DNA from: an uncultured bacterium
Lineage (GTDB): Bacteria > Pseudomonadota > Alphaproteobacteria > Sphingomonadales > Sphingomonadaceae
Assembly (NCBI GenBank): GCA_942636505.2
Contig: CALOGB020000129.1
Coordinates: 62,001-126,000 of the forward strand
Direction of reading: 5' to 3'
DNA length: 64,000 bases
The translations under genes and the position numbers were made by a program. Numbering within the stretch: the stretch's first letter is position 1; each line of letters begins with the position of its first letter. This document shows positions 15,866-24,894 of the stretch, one piece after another. Under the pieces are notes generated by a model that made no database searches, had not been told where the DNA came from, and was given only the letters and a program-made list of their open reading frames with translations.

Positions 15866-17674
15866 TCATGCAGTCGGGCCTGCCCAGATGACACCCCAGG
15901 GTTCGACGGCGAGGGTGGCGCTGCACGGCTGTTCGGACAGCCGATCCTGCCAGCCCGCCAAGCCATCGACTTGCACCGCAGCGTTGGAGAAGTTCAGGAA
16001 CACCCGGTCGCTCCCGCAACCGACCCCGAGCAGGGCAGGGGAGCCCGTCGTAATCGTAGTCGGCGAACCGGCGCCGCCGCTGGCAATCCGGGCCGCGCGG
16101 AGTGCTTCCAGATCGCCACTGATCCGCCGCGCGGTAGTGCCATCGAGCGCCGCCCAATGCATGTCCGGTCGGTGCAGCCAGCGACCTTCATGCGCTCGCT
16201 CGGGATCGTCCAGATAGCTGGTGTCGTTCAACAGCCCAGCCTCGTCGCCCATATAGGTCGTCGCCAAGCCACCACTGGCGATCGACAGCGCATTGAGCAA
16301 AGCGATCCGGCGAAACGCTATTTCGCGCGCATCATCGTCCGCCGCCGCTTCAAGTCCCGCCAGCGACGCCATCGTCCCGTTCGAGCCGTGCAGCACCGAA
16401 CCGTCCGACTGGAACGGCGCGCCACGCGCCCAGCTGCCGTCGCCACCTTCGAGGAAGCGTGCCGCCACCTTAAGCCGCGCTACCGGATCGGGATCGATCC
16501 CGGCGAGGTCGCCGATCACTGCGCCCCAGCCGATATCGTCGTGACACCGCGCGTAGCTTAGCCAGTTGGCGCCGCGCGGCAGGCCGCCGCTCGCCTCGAC
16601 GATCGCATGGGGGAGGGTGGCGGACTGTTCGGCCAGCGCGACCCAGCCCGCGACCATCAGCGAATTGTTGTAGACCAGATGGCATTCGGGCTCGAACCCG
16701 CCATCCCAGTCGCGTCCTTCGTCGGCGCCGAAATACGGTGGCACAAGCGCGGTCGGGACGATCGCCTCGGCCTTGAGCAGCGTCGCGGGCGCAACGATGT
16801 CGAGCGCCGCGCGCAACGCGCGGACGATGAAATGCGCCTCAGGACGATTGCGGCAATCGGTGCCGATCTGCTTCCAGAGGAACGCGATCGAGTCGAGCCG
16901 GAACGCCTCGAAACCGTGGTTCGCCAGCCGCAGCATCGTGTCGACGATCGCCAGCATGACTTCGGGATTGGACCAGTTCAGGTCCCATTGGAACGGATAG
17001 AAGGTCGTCCAGACCTGCCCGCCCATCGCCGGCACATCGGTGAAGTTGCCCGGCGCGGTGGTCGGGAACACTTCGGGCAATGCCGCCTCATACGCCTGAG
17101 CCTCGTCCTCGCTCAGCACATGATAGAAAGCACGGTAATGCTGATCGCCCGCCAGCGCCGCCTTCGCCCACGCATGATCGTCCGCGGTGTGGTTGAGCGC
17201 GAGGTCGACGCACAGGCTGATCCGCCCGTCGCGCAACCGCGCGGCGAGGCGCTCGACGTCAGCCATCGTCCCCAGCCGCGGCTCGATCGCGAGATAGTCC
17301 GCGACGGCGAACCCGCCATCGCTGTCGCCCTCGCGTGCCTTCAGTAACGCAAGCAAATGGAGATAGCGGACACCGAGCGATTCGAGGTGGTCGACCTTGT
17401 CGATCAGCCCGCCGACGGTGCCGGCGAACCGGTCGACGTACGTCGAATAGCCGAGCATGTCGGGCGCGACGAACCAGTCGGGATCGGCCAGCCGCGCCTC
17501 GTCGAGCGCGACCATCGCCGATGGCCGTTCGGCCGCCCGGTCGCGGAGGATCGTCTCCATCCGCGGCCAGAGCGTCGCCAGTCGATCGGTGCCGTACAAC
17601 CGTTCGAGCTGGCGTTTGAGCAGGGGGGCGAGCGCGTCGAGACGGCGCTCGGTGGAGGAGAAAGTCACGCTCAC
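15866..17674 (-). CDS. suxB: amylosucrase (GH13)
   Basis: A 602-aa GH13 enzyme that cleaves sucrose and transfers or hydrolyses the glucosyl unit. The conserved regions are DLALNHT (157-163), GFEAFRLDSIAFLWKQIG with nucleophile Asp261, LLKAEAI with general acid Glu303, and RCHDDIGW with His378-Asp379. The DGGFAVADY segment and the HFIVRALR stretch are amylosucrase marks that ordinary alpha-amylases lack. Length is slightly under the usual 630-650 residues. No signal peptide is seen, so it is cytoplasmic. The GTG start lies 8 bp after the receptor stop, giving tight coupling in the sux operon. Confidence 0.92.
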   Translation of the reverse strand: MSVTFSSTERRLDALAPLLKRQLERLYGTDRLATLWPRMETILRDRAAERPSAMVALDEARLADPDWFVAPDMLGYSTYVDRFAGTVGGLIDKVDHLESLGVRYLHLLALLKAREGDSDGGFAVADYLAIEPRLGTMADVERLAARLRDGRISLCVDLALNHTADDHAWAKAALAGDQHYRAFYHVLSEDEAQAYEAALPEVFPTTAPGNFTDVPAMGGQVWTTFYPFQWDLNWSNPEVMLAIVDTMLRLANHGFEAFRLDSIAFLWKQIGTDCRNRPEAHFIVRALRAALDIVAPATLLKAEAIVPTALVPPYFGADEGRDWDGGFEPECHLVYNNSLMVAGWVALAEQSATLPHAIVEASGGLPRGANWLSYARCHDDIGWGAVIGDLAGIDPDPVARLKVAARFLEGGDGSWARGAPFQSDGSVLHGSNGTMASLAGLEAAADDDAREIAFRRIALLNALSIASGGLATTYMGDEAGLLNDTSYLDDPERAHEGRWLHRPDMHWAALDGTTARRISGDLEALRAARIASGGAGSPTTITTGSPALLGVGCGSDRVFLNFSNAAVQVDGLAGWQDRLSEQPCSATLAVEPWGVIWAGPTA

Positions 17675-17682
17675 CCGCCCTA

Positions 17683-20193
17683 TCAGAAGCCGACGCGGAC
17701 CGCGGCGGAGATCGTCCGGCCGGTGATCGATCGCGCGCGGACGATGCCGTTGGTCGGGATCGCGCCTTCCTCGGCTTCGGTGATGCCCTTCACGTCGAAC
17801 AGATTGTTGCCGTTGACCGACAGCGTGACGTTCTCCGCCGGACGAACCGAGACGAACGCGTTGACCTGCGTGTAGCCGGGCATCTTCAGCCCGTTATTGT
17901 CCTGCGCGAAGCTGTCGGTGGTGCCGATCACGTTCGCGCCTACGGTCAGACGGCCGACATCGACCTGTGGGGTCGCCTGGAAGATGAACTTGGCCTGGCG
18001 ACGCGGGCGGTTGCCCTCGACCGCGGGGTTGAGCACGTCCTTGGTGATCTCGGCATCGGTGTAGGTGCCGCCCGCCGACAGCGAGAACGGCCCGCGTGCG
18101 ATCCGGCCCTCGAGCTCGACGCCCTTCGCTTCATATTCGCGGTTGAAGAAACGCTGCGTCGTCGCCTCGAAATTCTGCTCCTCGGTGCGTGCCCAGAAGC
18201 CGGTGGCGTAGAGCGAGAGGCCGTTCTGGCGGAACTTGAAGCCGCCTTCGAGCTGGCGGACGAAATCGACCGCAGCGCCTTCGTCGGTAAGCCCGCCGGT
18301 GGTCGTATTGATCGACGGGCCGAACAGCAGGCGATCGGCGTTGGCGCGACCGCCGCGGCTATAGCGTGCGAACACCGCGGTGCTGTCGGTCAGGCGATAG
18401 TTCGCGCCGCCCGAATAGGACAAATAGTCGTAATTATAGTTGAGCAGCGAGCGACGGTTCGGGATGATCGCAACCTGGCGCTCGGCGGCCGAGATCACGC
18501 CGTCGCCGTTGATGTCGAACGTCGTGATGCCGCTGCCGAAGCCTGCACCGAGGTCGGCGCCGGCGACGCTGCCACGGGCCCGACCGAAATCGTAGCGCAG
18601 CGAGCCGTCGATGTTGAAGCGGCCGATCTCCAGACCGAGCTGAGCAAATGGTGCGTAGGTCGTGTAGTCGAGATCGTACGACCGGCGGCAGCAATTGCCG
18701 AAGCCGAATGCCGAATAGCCCGGCGTGCCGTTCTGCGTGACCGGAACGCCCGCCGCGGTGCGGACGTCGACCAGTTGCGAGCGGCCGTCGTCGGCGACGG
18801 TCTGGACGAACGAGTTCCACAGCCAGTCGCTCTTGATGTCCTGGCGCGAGGCGTAGAAGCCGCCGGTGATCGCCAGCGTTCCGGTACCCACCGGCACCGA
18901 GCCGTTGAGGCGAATGTCGTTGGTGATGTTGTTGAGGCTCTTCAGGTCGACGTCGAACAGTACGACGTTGGCGAGCAGGCCGTTGCCGTTGAGCGACGCG
19001 GGGTTGGTGATCCGCTGACCGTTCTGCGGTCCGCTCGCGTAGAACAGCTGCGACCCTGCGCCGCCGATCCCGTTGGCGATGGTCTGCGCGGAGCCGACGG
19101 CCGCCGGGAACGGCGAGGTGAAGCCGCCCGAGATATCCGAATAGCGGAACCGCTCGACGATGTTCCAGCCGTCCGCGACCGGGATCTGCGTCTCGAGACC
19201 GGCCGAATAGACGACGGGGTGCTGGCCGTCGCGGATCGAGCGCGTGACGAGCTGGTTGTTGCCGTCGAACGTCTGCACGGTGCGGATATCGGCGCTGTGC
19301 AGCGTGCCGTTGTTGATCGAGAAATTGGTGATGTTGCTGTAGGTCGGGTCACTGTTGGTGCCGCTCACCTGCACCGGGTTCGGGAGGTAGCCGATCGCGC
19401 GGTCATCGAGATACTTGCCGTACAGACGGACATAACCACCATCACCGAACGACTTGGTGATGTTCGCCTTGAATTGGCCGCCCTTGACGCCGTCGAAGCC
19501 GACCTCACGCTGGCCGTCACCGATCCGGTAGAAGCCGCCGAAATGATAGGTCAGCGTGTCGGACAGCTTGCCGCCCTGGTCGAAATCGACGCGGAACTCG
19601 CGGTAGTCGAGCCCGCTGCTCAGCTGGAACGCGCCGCCTTTCTGCTCGCCGGTCTTCGAGATGAAGTTGATGACGCCGCCGGGCGAGTTCGACGCGAAGG
19701 TCGAGGCCGAGCCGCCGCGGACCGACTCGACCGTCCGCACGTTGAAATCGGCGCGCAGGAAGATGTCGGCGTTGCCGAACGTGATGTCGCCGAATTCGAG
19801 GATCGGCAGGCCGTCTTCCTGGAGCTGGAGGAACTTCGAGCCGCCCGATGCGACCGGCAGGCCGCGGACCGAGATGTTCGCATTGCCGTCGCCGCCCGAG
19901 GCCTCGACGCGAATGCCGGGGAGGTTGCGGAGAAGTTCACCCGAGGTGCGCGGCGCAAGCTGGACCAGCGCATCCGAGCTGATCGAGCTGGTGGTGATCG
20001 ACGTGTTGAGTTTGTTCGTGCCGCGCGCGACCGCGGTCACGACGATGTCGTTCTGCGGGACGTCGGCAGCAGGAGCCGCTGCGGTGTCGGTCGGCGTTGC
20101 AGCCTGATCAGCCTGCGGCGCGGTCTGTGCGGCGCCTGCGGTGGCGAACGATGCGGCGGCGATGCCAGCCAGCAATGCGTGACGTACTTTCAT
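17683..20193 (-). CDS. suxA: TonB-dependent receptor of the sux locus
   Basis: An 836-aa outer membrane receptor. It has a signal peptide MKVRHALLAGIAAASFATAGA, a low-complexity Ala/Pro linker, a TonB-box-like NDIVVTAVARG, a plug with LRNLPGIRVEASGGDG and ASNSPGGVINFISKTG, and a barrel ending in SAAVRVGF. The ATG at 20191-20193 follows an AGGGAGA ribosome site; the open frame upstream to 20265 runs through the operators and is not coding. Its place between a LacI regulator and amylosucrase marks it as the sucrose importer SuxA of the Xanthomonas type. Expression is probably released by sucrose through SuxR. Confidence 0.92.
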   Translation of the reverse strand: MKVRHALLAGIAAASFATAGAAQTAPQADQAATPTDTAAAPAADVPQNDIVVTAVARGTNKLNTSITTSSISSDALVQLAPRTSGELLRNLPGIRVEASGGDGNANISVRGLPVASGGSKFLQLQEDGLPILEFGDITFGNADIFLRADFNVRTVESVRGGSASTFASNSPGGVINFISKTGEQKGGAFQLSSGLDYREFRVDFDQGGKLSDTLTYHFGGFYRIGDGQREVGFDGVKGGQFKANITKSFGDGGYVRLYGKYLDDRAIGYLPNPVQVSGTNSDPTYSNITNFSINNGTLHSADIRTVQTFDGNNQLVTRSIRDGQHPVVYSAGLETQIPVADGWNIVERFRYSDISGGFTSPFPAAVGSAQTIANGIGGAGSQLFYASGPQNGQRITNPASLNGNGLLANVVLFDVDLKSLNNITNDIRLNGSVPVGTGTLAITGGFYASRQDIKSDWLWNSFVQTVADDGRSQLVDVRTAAGVPVTQNGTPGYSAFGFGNCCRRSYDLDYTTYAPFAQLGLEIGRFNIDGSLRYDFGRARGSVAGADLGAGFGSGITTFDINGDGVISAAERQVAIIPNRRSLLNYNYDYLSYSGGANYRLTDSTAVFARYSRGGRANADRLLFGPSINTTTGGLTDEGAAVDFVRQLEGGFKFRQNGLSLYATGFWARTEEQNFEATTQRFFNREYEAKGVELEGRIARGPFSLSAGGTYTDAEITKDVLNPAVEGNRPRRQAKFIFQATPQVDVGRLTVGANVIGTTDSFAQDNNGLKMPGYTQVNAFVSVRPAENVTLSVNGNNLFDVKGITEAEEGAIPTNGIVRARSITGRTISAAVRVGF

Positions 20194-20250
20194 GCGACTC
20201 TCCCTGCGCGACGGCTTTCTGAGAAGCCCAAGGCCACGTCCTACTGCTTC

Positions 20251-20287
20251 TGCAATCGATTGCAAGACCTTTTCACAATCGATTGCA
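20251..20287. promoter_or_regulatory. two tandem LacI-type operators (CAATCGATTG)
   Basis: TGCAATCGATTGCA, a perfect 14-bp palindrome, stands at 20251-20264. A second copy with 12 of 14 matches is at 20274-20287. Centres are 23 bp apart, about two helical turns, so both lie on one face of the DNA. They sit 58 bp upstream of the receptor ATG, between the end of the LacI gene and the receptor. Even-spaced palindromes with a central CG are typical for LacI-family repressors. The adjacent SuxR-like protein is the obvious ligand. Confidence 0.85.
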
Positions 20288-20291
20288 GGAA

Positions 20292-21275
20292 TCAGGCGGA
20301 CTGTCTCTTTATCAGCGCAGGGGGGACGATCGCGGATTCGGCAGGCTCGCCGGCGACACGCTTCAACAGTCGGTCGACCATCAATTCCGCCCCGATGGCA
20401 AGATCTTGGCGGATCGTCGTCAAGGACGGTGACGTGTGTGCCGCCAACGAGACGTCGTCATAGCCAATGACCGAGGTCGTGGTGGGAACGTCGATCCCCG
20501 CCTCGGCCAGCGCGCGCAGCACGCTCATCGCCGCGACGTCCGATGCAGCGAAGATCGCGTCGGGAACGGTGTCGCGCGCGAGATGCTCCGCTACCGCAGC
20601 ATGAACCGCCTCGGGGCTCATCGGAGTCGCCAGCACCGTGTATGCGATGCCGGCCTCGTCCGCCGCCGTCGCGAACCCGGCAAGCCGATCCGCAAACTCG
20701 GGCGGGGCAGGGTCGCCGACGAACAACAGACGATGCCGGCCTTGCGCGATCAGATGGTCCGCTGCCAGCCGGCCGCCCGCGACATTGTCCGATCCAATCG
20801 TCAAATGATGCTGGCCGGGACGGTTCGCGCCCCACACGATCAGCGGGCGGTAGCGCTGCGAAACCCGCTCGATCGCCGCGAACTGATCCGACTGCCCGAC
20901 CAGTAGCAAGCCATCGATCCGCCCGCTGTCGACCAGCCGTTCGAGCCAGTCGTCCGCGTCGGGGATTACACGAGACAACAGGATGTCATAGCCCCGCTCG
21001 ACCAGCAGGTCGGCGAGAAATCCGAGCAGCGACAGGAAGAACGGATCGGTCAGATGCTGCGTCTTCGCGTGCCCCAGCGGCAGGACCAGTCCGATCGCGC
21101 CGGTGCTCTTCATCCGCAGGTTACGCGCCAGCTGGTTGGGTCGCACGTCATGCTCGCGCGCCAACACGCGTATCCGCTCGCGCGTCCGCTCGTTCACGGA
21201 GGAATGTCCCGCCAGCGCACGCGAGACGGTTGCGGTCGAAACGCCCGCGAGTGCGGCCAGGTCGGCGAGTTTCAT
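20292..21275 (-). CDS. suxR: LacI-family transcriptional repressor of the sux locus
   Basis: A 327-aa LacI/GalR protein. The N-terminal helix-turn-helix and hinge are clear (MKLADLAALAGVSTATVSRA, then SSVNERTRERI and the LARNLRMKSTGAIGLVLP hinge). The periplasmic-binding-like core contains PLIVWGANRPGQ, GSDNVAGGRLAADHLIAQG and SVIGYDDVSLAAHTSPSLTT. The ATG at 21273-21275 is set by the DNA-binding domain; an upstream in-frame extension is not part of the family. The gene lies upstream of and in the same direction as the receptor, with its stop 5 bp from the distal operator. Confidence 0.92.
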   Translation of the reverse strand: MKLADLAALAGVSTATVSRALAGHSSVNERTRERIRVLAREHDVRPNQLARNLRMKSTGAIGLVLPLGHAKTQHLTDPFFLSLLGFLADLLVERGYDILLSRVIPDADDWLERLVDSGRIDGLLLVGQSDQFAAIERVSQRYRPLIVWGANRPGQHHLTIGSDNVAGGRLAADHLIAQGRHRLLFVGDPAPPEFADRLAGFATAADEAGIAYTVLATPMSPEAVHAAVAEHLARDTVPDAIFAASDVAAMSVLRALAEAGIDVPTTTSVIGYDDVSLAAHTSPSLTTIRQDLAIGAELMVDRLLKRVAGEPAESAIVPPALIKRQSA

Positions 21276-21352
21276 TGTGGTGGAGTTCCTCGTCGGTACG
21301 CGCGTAGGCCACGTCGTACAGTCAGCACCGGGGGCCTGCAATTGTCGGGCGA

Positions 21353-21382
21353 ATTACCGACGGACTTGCACGATCCGGTAAT
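21353..21382 (-). terminator. possible hairpin between the halogenase and LacI genes
   Basis: ATTACCG and CGGTAAT face each other across 16 bp, 110 bp beyond the end of the halogenase gene. No T run follows on the minus strand. It may be a weak terminator or a regulator site in front of the LacI gene. Confidence 0.3.
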
Positions 21383-21491
21383 CGAGAGAGTGCCAACGAT
21401 GATATGGCAAGAGGATCGCCATGCGATCGCGAACACTGCCGTAGCGTCATCGTCCGCTTGCCGGATGCATCATCGTGGCGTTCGACGCGAC

Positions 21492-22997
21492 CTAACGCAT
21501 CTCCTGCGAGGCGGTGACCGGGGCTGCAAGGTAGCGATCCAGGAACTGCTGGTGCGTCGGCATCCCTGCGACTGCGCCCGCGATCGTGCTGCGGATATTG
21601 GTCAAGACACCGGCTAGCTGCGGACCGCCCATGATGCTGCCAAGCCGGTGGTGGTCGCGCGGGGTCAGGCGCTGGCCGAGCATCACCTGCACCCAGCTGG
21701 CGACGCGGAACAGGTCATCGCCGCCCTGATACGCCTGCGCGCCCTCGGTGAAGAGGGCAATGCGCTCCACGAGCGTGTCGGGGATCGGCATGTCCCGGCG
21801 CGCTGCCCAGAAGGGTTCGGGACGTTCGTTGAGGTGATAGTGGAGGATGATGAAATCGCGGACGCGCTCGAGCTCGGCCTGCGCCTGATCGTTGTACCGC
21901 CTGACCAACGCGGGTGCGATTCCGCCGAACGGGAAGGTCTGCATCAGCCGCGTAATGCCTGTCATGATCAGATGGATGCTGGTCGATTCGAGCGGTTCGA
22001 CGAACCCGCTGGCGAGGCTCAGCGCGACGCAGTTCCCCATCCATACCTGCCGCCGGCGACCGGTGCGGAAGCGGATCAGCCGCGGCTCGGTCAGCGGCGC
22101 GCCGTCGATCGCGGCAAGCAGCCGGGCATGGGCCTCGTCGTCGGACAGATGCTCGCTGGCGTAGACCAGCCCGTTACCGACGCGGTGCTGCAGCGGGATG
22201 CGCCAGCGCCAGCCCGCGTCATGCGCGATCGCGCGCGTGTACGGGTGCGCCGGACCCGTCGCGGCGGTCTGCACGGCCAGCGCGCTGTTGGTAGGCAGCC
22301 AGTGCGACCAATCCTCGTAACCGGCGGCGTAGGTGCCCTCGATCAACAGCCCGCGAAAGCCGGTGCAGTCGATGAACAGGTCGCCCTCGACGCGCTCGCC
22401 CGAGTCGAGGACGAGCGCGCGGATGAAGCCGGTCTCGCCGTCGCGATCGACGCTGGCGATCCGCCCCTCGATCCGTTTCAACCCGTTCGCCTCGCTGCGC
22501 GCGCGCAGGAAGCGGGCATAAAGACCCGCGTCGAGATGATAGGCGTAATTGATCTGGCCCTCGGAGGGGAGCGCGAACCGCTCGGCCTGGGCCGCCTGGA
22601 GTTCCAGGCAATAGTCGCCGATCTCGCTCGCATCCCCGGTGGCTTTGGCGGCAAGCCAGAAATGGTGGAAGTCGCCCATCCAGGTCGATTTGCCGATGTC
22701 GCCGAACGAATGGATGTAGCGATCGCCGTCGCGTGCCCAGTTCTCGAACGAGATGCCGAGCTTGAACGTTGCCTGCGTCGCGCGCATGAACTCGCGTTCG
22801 TCGAGGCCCAGTATCGAGTGGAACGCGCGCATCGTCGGAATCGTCGCTTCGCCGACGCCGATGGTGCCGATCTCTTCGGATTCGACCAGCGTGATGTCGA
22901 GCAGCTGCCCCAATTGCCGCGACAGGGCCGCGGCGGCGAGCCAGCCCGCGGTACCACCGCCGGCGATGACCACTTTCCTGATGCGCTGCTCGGCCAT
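21492..22997 (-). CDS. tryptophan-halogenase-family flavoprotein
   Basis: A 501-aa FAD-dependent halogenase-like protein. It has GGGTAGW at 13-19, the GVGEATIP motif near 47-54, Lys79 (same number as the catalytic Lys of PrnA), the halogenase motif WRWRIP at 263-268, and SGFVEPLESTSIH with candidate Glu residues at 334 and 337. True tryptophan halogenases use these for HOCl handling. This subgroup, linked to TonB receptors, SapC and cupin proteins in Caulobacter, Xanthomonas and sphingomonads, has no proven substrate that I know. It is the last gene of that module, 9 bp after the cupin gene. Confidence 0.88.
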   Translation of the reverse strand: MAEQRIRKVVIAGGGTAGWLAAAALSRQLGQLLDITLVESEEIGTIGVGEATIPTMRAFHSILGLDEREFMRATQATFKLGISFENWARDGDRYIHSFGDIGKSTWMGDFHHFWLAAKATGDASEIGDYCLELQAAQAERFALPSEGQINYAYHLDAGLYARFLRARSEANGLKRIEGRIASVDRDGETGFIRALVLDSGERVEGDLFIDCTGFRGLLIEGTYAAGYEDWSHWLPTNSALAVQTAATGPAHPYTRAIAHDAGWRWRIPLQHRVGNGLVYASEHLSDDEAHARLLAAIDGAPLTEPRLIRFRTGRRRQVWMGNCVALSLASGFVEPLESTSIHLIMTGITRLMQTFPFGGIAPALVRRYNDQAQAELERVRDFIILHYHLNERPEPFWAARRDMPIPDTLVERIALFTEGAQAYQGGDDLFRVASWVQVMLGQRLTPRDHHRLGSIMGGPQLAGVLTNIRSTIAGAVAGMPTHQQFLDRYLAAPVTASQEMR

Positions 22998-23006
22998 TTT
23001 CGGCTC

Positions 23007-24047
23007 CTATCGGTTGATGCGCTGGAGGATCTTGGCGCGCAACCGGCGTGCCGACATCGAATCCAGCGGCGCGAGTTCGCCATGCGCGTGCTCGGGTAGG
23101 TGCTCCCTGGCCTGATCCGCAGGGCCGAAGACGTAATGGTCGAACATCGCGCGCCATGCCTGTTTCTCGTGATCCGGCCGATCGCGCAGCGACAACAGGC
23201 CGTGAAGCAGCGTGTTCATGGGCGTATCCATGAACCGTGGCACCGCGTTCCACCAATAATTGATCATCACGTTGAACGGGTCCAGCGCCTCGACATTATG
23301 CCACCACAACGCCGGGTAGAGCAGCACGTCACCCGGCTCGAGTTCCGCGACCTCGGCATGCGCCAACGCCTCGGCAAAGCGCGGGTATCGGTCGAGATCG
23401 GGTGCGCGGAGGTCGACCATGCTGACCACCTGCCCGGCCGGCGTCGGCTCCAACGGTCCGGGGTAGAGGTTTGCGACCTGGTCCGGCGGGAACAGCGTGA
23501 AGCGCCGTCGGCCGACGATGCAGCACGCCAGATTGTTCGACATGTCGTAATGCGTCGAGGCGGTGGTACGATTGCCGATCCAGATGCTGACCAGCGGTGG
23601 GTTCTCGACGAGCTGCGGGTCTTCGAACGGCAGCGCGGCCTGCGCGCGAAGACCAGGTAGGTACAGATCGATGTCGGTCGAGCCGATATAGATGGCGGGG
23701 GCTTCCGGATCGCCGAGCCCGTCAAGAAGCTGGTCGAGATACCCGGACAGCGAGCCGCTCTCTCGTTTGAAGTTCAGCGCGGCGCAATCGTCGGAATACC
23801 CGAAGCGGCCGCCGATCGCCGGATCGCCGACGTACGCCGTGACGGGACGGCCACCGTCGAACTGCTTGAGCCACGTCATTGCCGGCTCCGCACCTTCCAG
23901 CCCGACAGCCACCAGCGGCAAGTGGCTGGCGATCCCGCGCAGGATCACTGGAACGCCATCGGCGATCAGGTCGGCGATCGGCACGCTGATCGCGCTCGCG
24001 CCCTCGATGACACGCGTACGGCGCGTGATACCTGCCACCGGGATCAA
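23007..24047 (-). CDS. cupin-like/JmjC-domain protein
   Basis: A 346-aa protein of the cupin-8 (JmjC-like, FIH-type) class. Residues STHYDMSNNL contain the HxD iron ligands, and the distal His is in LYPALWWHNVEAL. PVILRGIA near residue 33 is the typical entry of the family. It may be an Fe(II)/2-oxoglutarate-dependent hydroxylase acting on a protein or a small molecule. The start codon overlaps the stop of the SapC-like gene, and the halogenase gene follows. All three are co-directional with the large receptor. Substrate unknown. Confidence 0.85.
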   Translation of the reverse strand: MIPVAGITRRTRVIEGASAISVPIADLIADGVPVILRGIASHLPLVAVGLEGAEPAMTWLKQFDGGRPVTAYVGDPAIGGRFGYSDDCAALNFKRESGSLSGYLDQLLDGLGDPEAPAIYIGSTDIDLYLPGLRAQAALPFEDPQLVENPPLVSIWIGNRTTASTHYDMSNNLACCIVGRRRFTLFPPDQVANLYPGPLEPTPAGQVVSMVDLRAPDLDRYPRFAEALAHAEVAELEPGDVLLYPALWWHNVEALDPFNVMINYWWNAVPRFMDTPMNTLLHGLLSLRDRPDHEKQAWRAMFDHYVFGPADQAREHLPEHAHGELAPLDSMSARRLRAKILQRINR

Positions 24048-24763
24048 CCGTTCTGGGTGAGCAGAGATTGCTTGCGCGCAATCAACTGCTGGATGTTGCC
24101 AAGCGACGCTGCGGCCAGAATGGCAAGACGCAGCACGCCTGATTTATGGAGCCGCTCGAGCGGTTCGCCTTTAAGAGCGGCTAGATGCTCAAGGTCGACG
24201 ACCAGCACGTCGGCTATGGTATAGCGACGTTCTTCGCTGACATCGACGGTGAGCGTTACCGGCGTGAGCAGGCCAGCCTCGTCAAGCGCGGTATAGGCAG
24301 CCGGCGCGGTCTCCAGCCCCTCGTACAGCAGGCGGAGCACGCCGGTGATATGTTCCAAATACGGCGTGTTGCCGCCATGTTCCAAGAACAGCGGCAGGCC
24401 GGCGCTGTCGCCGACGCGCCCGTCGTCGAGATCGACGTGCAGCATCGGCTCGCCGACATCGTCCCCAGAGCCCCGGACCATCCCGATCGAGAAGGGGCCA
24501 CGCTGGTGACTGGCGGGTACATAGCGGCTTGTCCAATAGTCGCCGGACAGGAACAGGTTCTCGTCGCGGTCCAGGCCCAACAGGGCATAGGCCTGCAATC
24601 CCTCGTCACGGCGGCGGAATATGATGGCGAATTCGCGCTGCACCGCCTCGAACTCCGCGGGAAATATCAGCGTCTGATTGGCAGCGTCGCCGAACGCAGC
24701 GCCCGCCCGCGGGCTTACGCGTAAATCGGCATGGTCGATGTTGTTGATCTGTACGGGATTCAT
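24044..24763 (-). CDS. SapC-family protein
   Basis: A 239-aa protein starting MNPVQINNIDHADLRV, with FPAEFEAVQREFAIIFR and the long acidic strand-rich region of SapC-like proteins. The name derives from the Campylobacter S-layer region, but no S-layer is evident here. In TonB-receptor modules of Caulobacter and Xanthomonas relatives SapC-like genes usually come right after the receptor. I use the ATG at 24761-24763, which follows GGAG; the open frame upstream to 24895 covers the receptor terminator and is rejected. It overlaps the cupin gene by 4 bp, so the two are translationally coupled. Confidence 0.85.
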   Translation of the reverse strand: MNPVQINNIDHADLRVSPRAGAAFGDAANQTLIFPAEFEAVQREFAIIFRRRDEGLQAYALLGLDRDENLFLSGDYWTSRYVPASHQRGPFSIGMVRGSGDDVGEPMLHVDLDDGRVGDSAGLPLFLEHGGNTPYLEHITGVLRLLYEGLETAPAAYTALDEAGLLTPVTLTVDVSEERRYTIADVLVVDLEHLAALKGEPLERLHKSGVLRLAILAAASLGNIQQLIARKQSLLTQNG

Positions 24764-24821
24764 CCGCTCCGGTCCTGTTGTTGCCTCACGCTTATCAGCG
24801 CGACGGCGACCGACAAAGGAA

Positions 24822-24851
24822 AAGGCCGCTGCACGGCACGGCGGCGGCCTT
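24822..24851 (-). terminator. rho-independent-type terminator after the large TonB receptor gene
   Basis: An 11-bp stem (AAGGCCGCTGC with GCGGCGGCCTT, one mismatch) around an 8-base loop, followed on the minus strand by TTCCTTT. It lies 43 bp beyond the receptor stop. As the SapC gene follows 88 bp later in the same direction, it may reduce rather than stop transcription, giving more receptor than downstream proteins. Confidence 0.65.
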
Positions 24852-24894
24852 CTTAGTGGGGTCGGGAGCGGACCAAGATCCACTCCCGTCGTCA

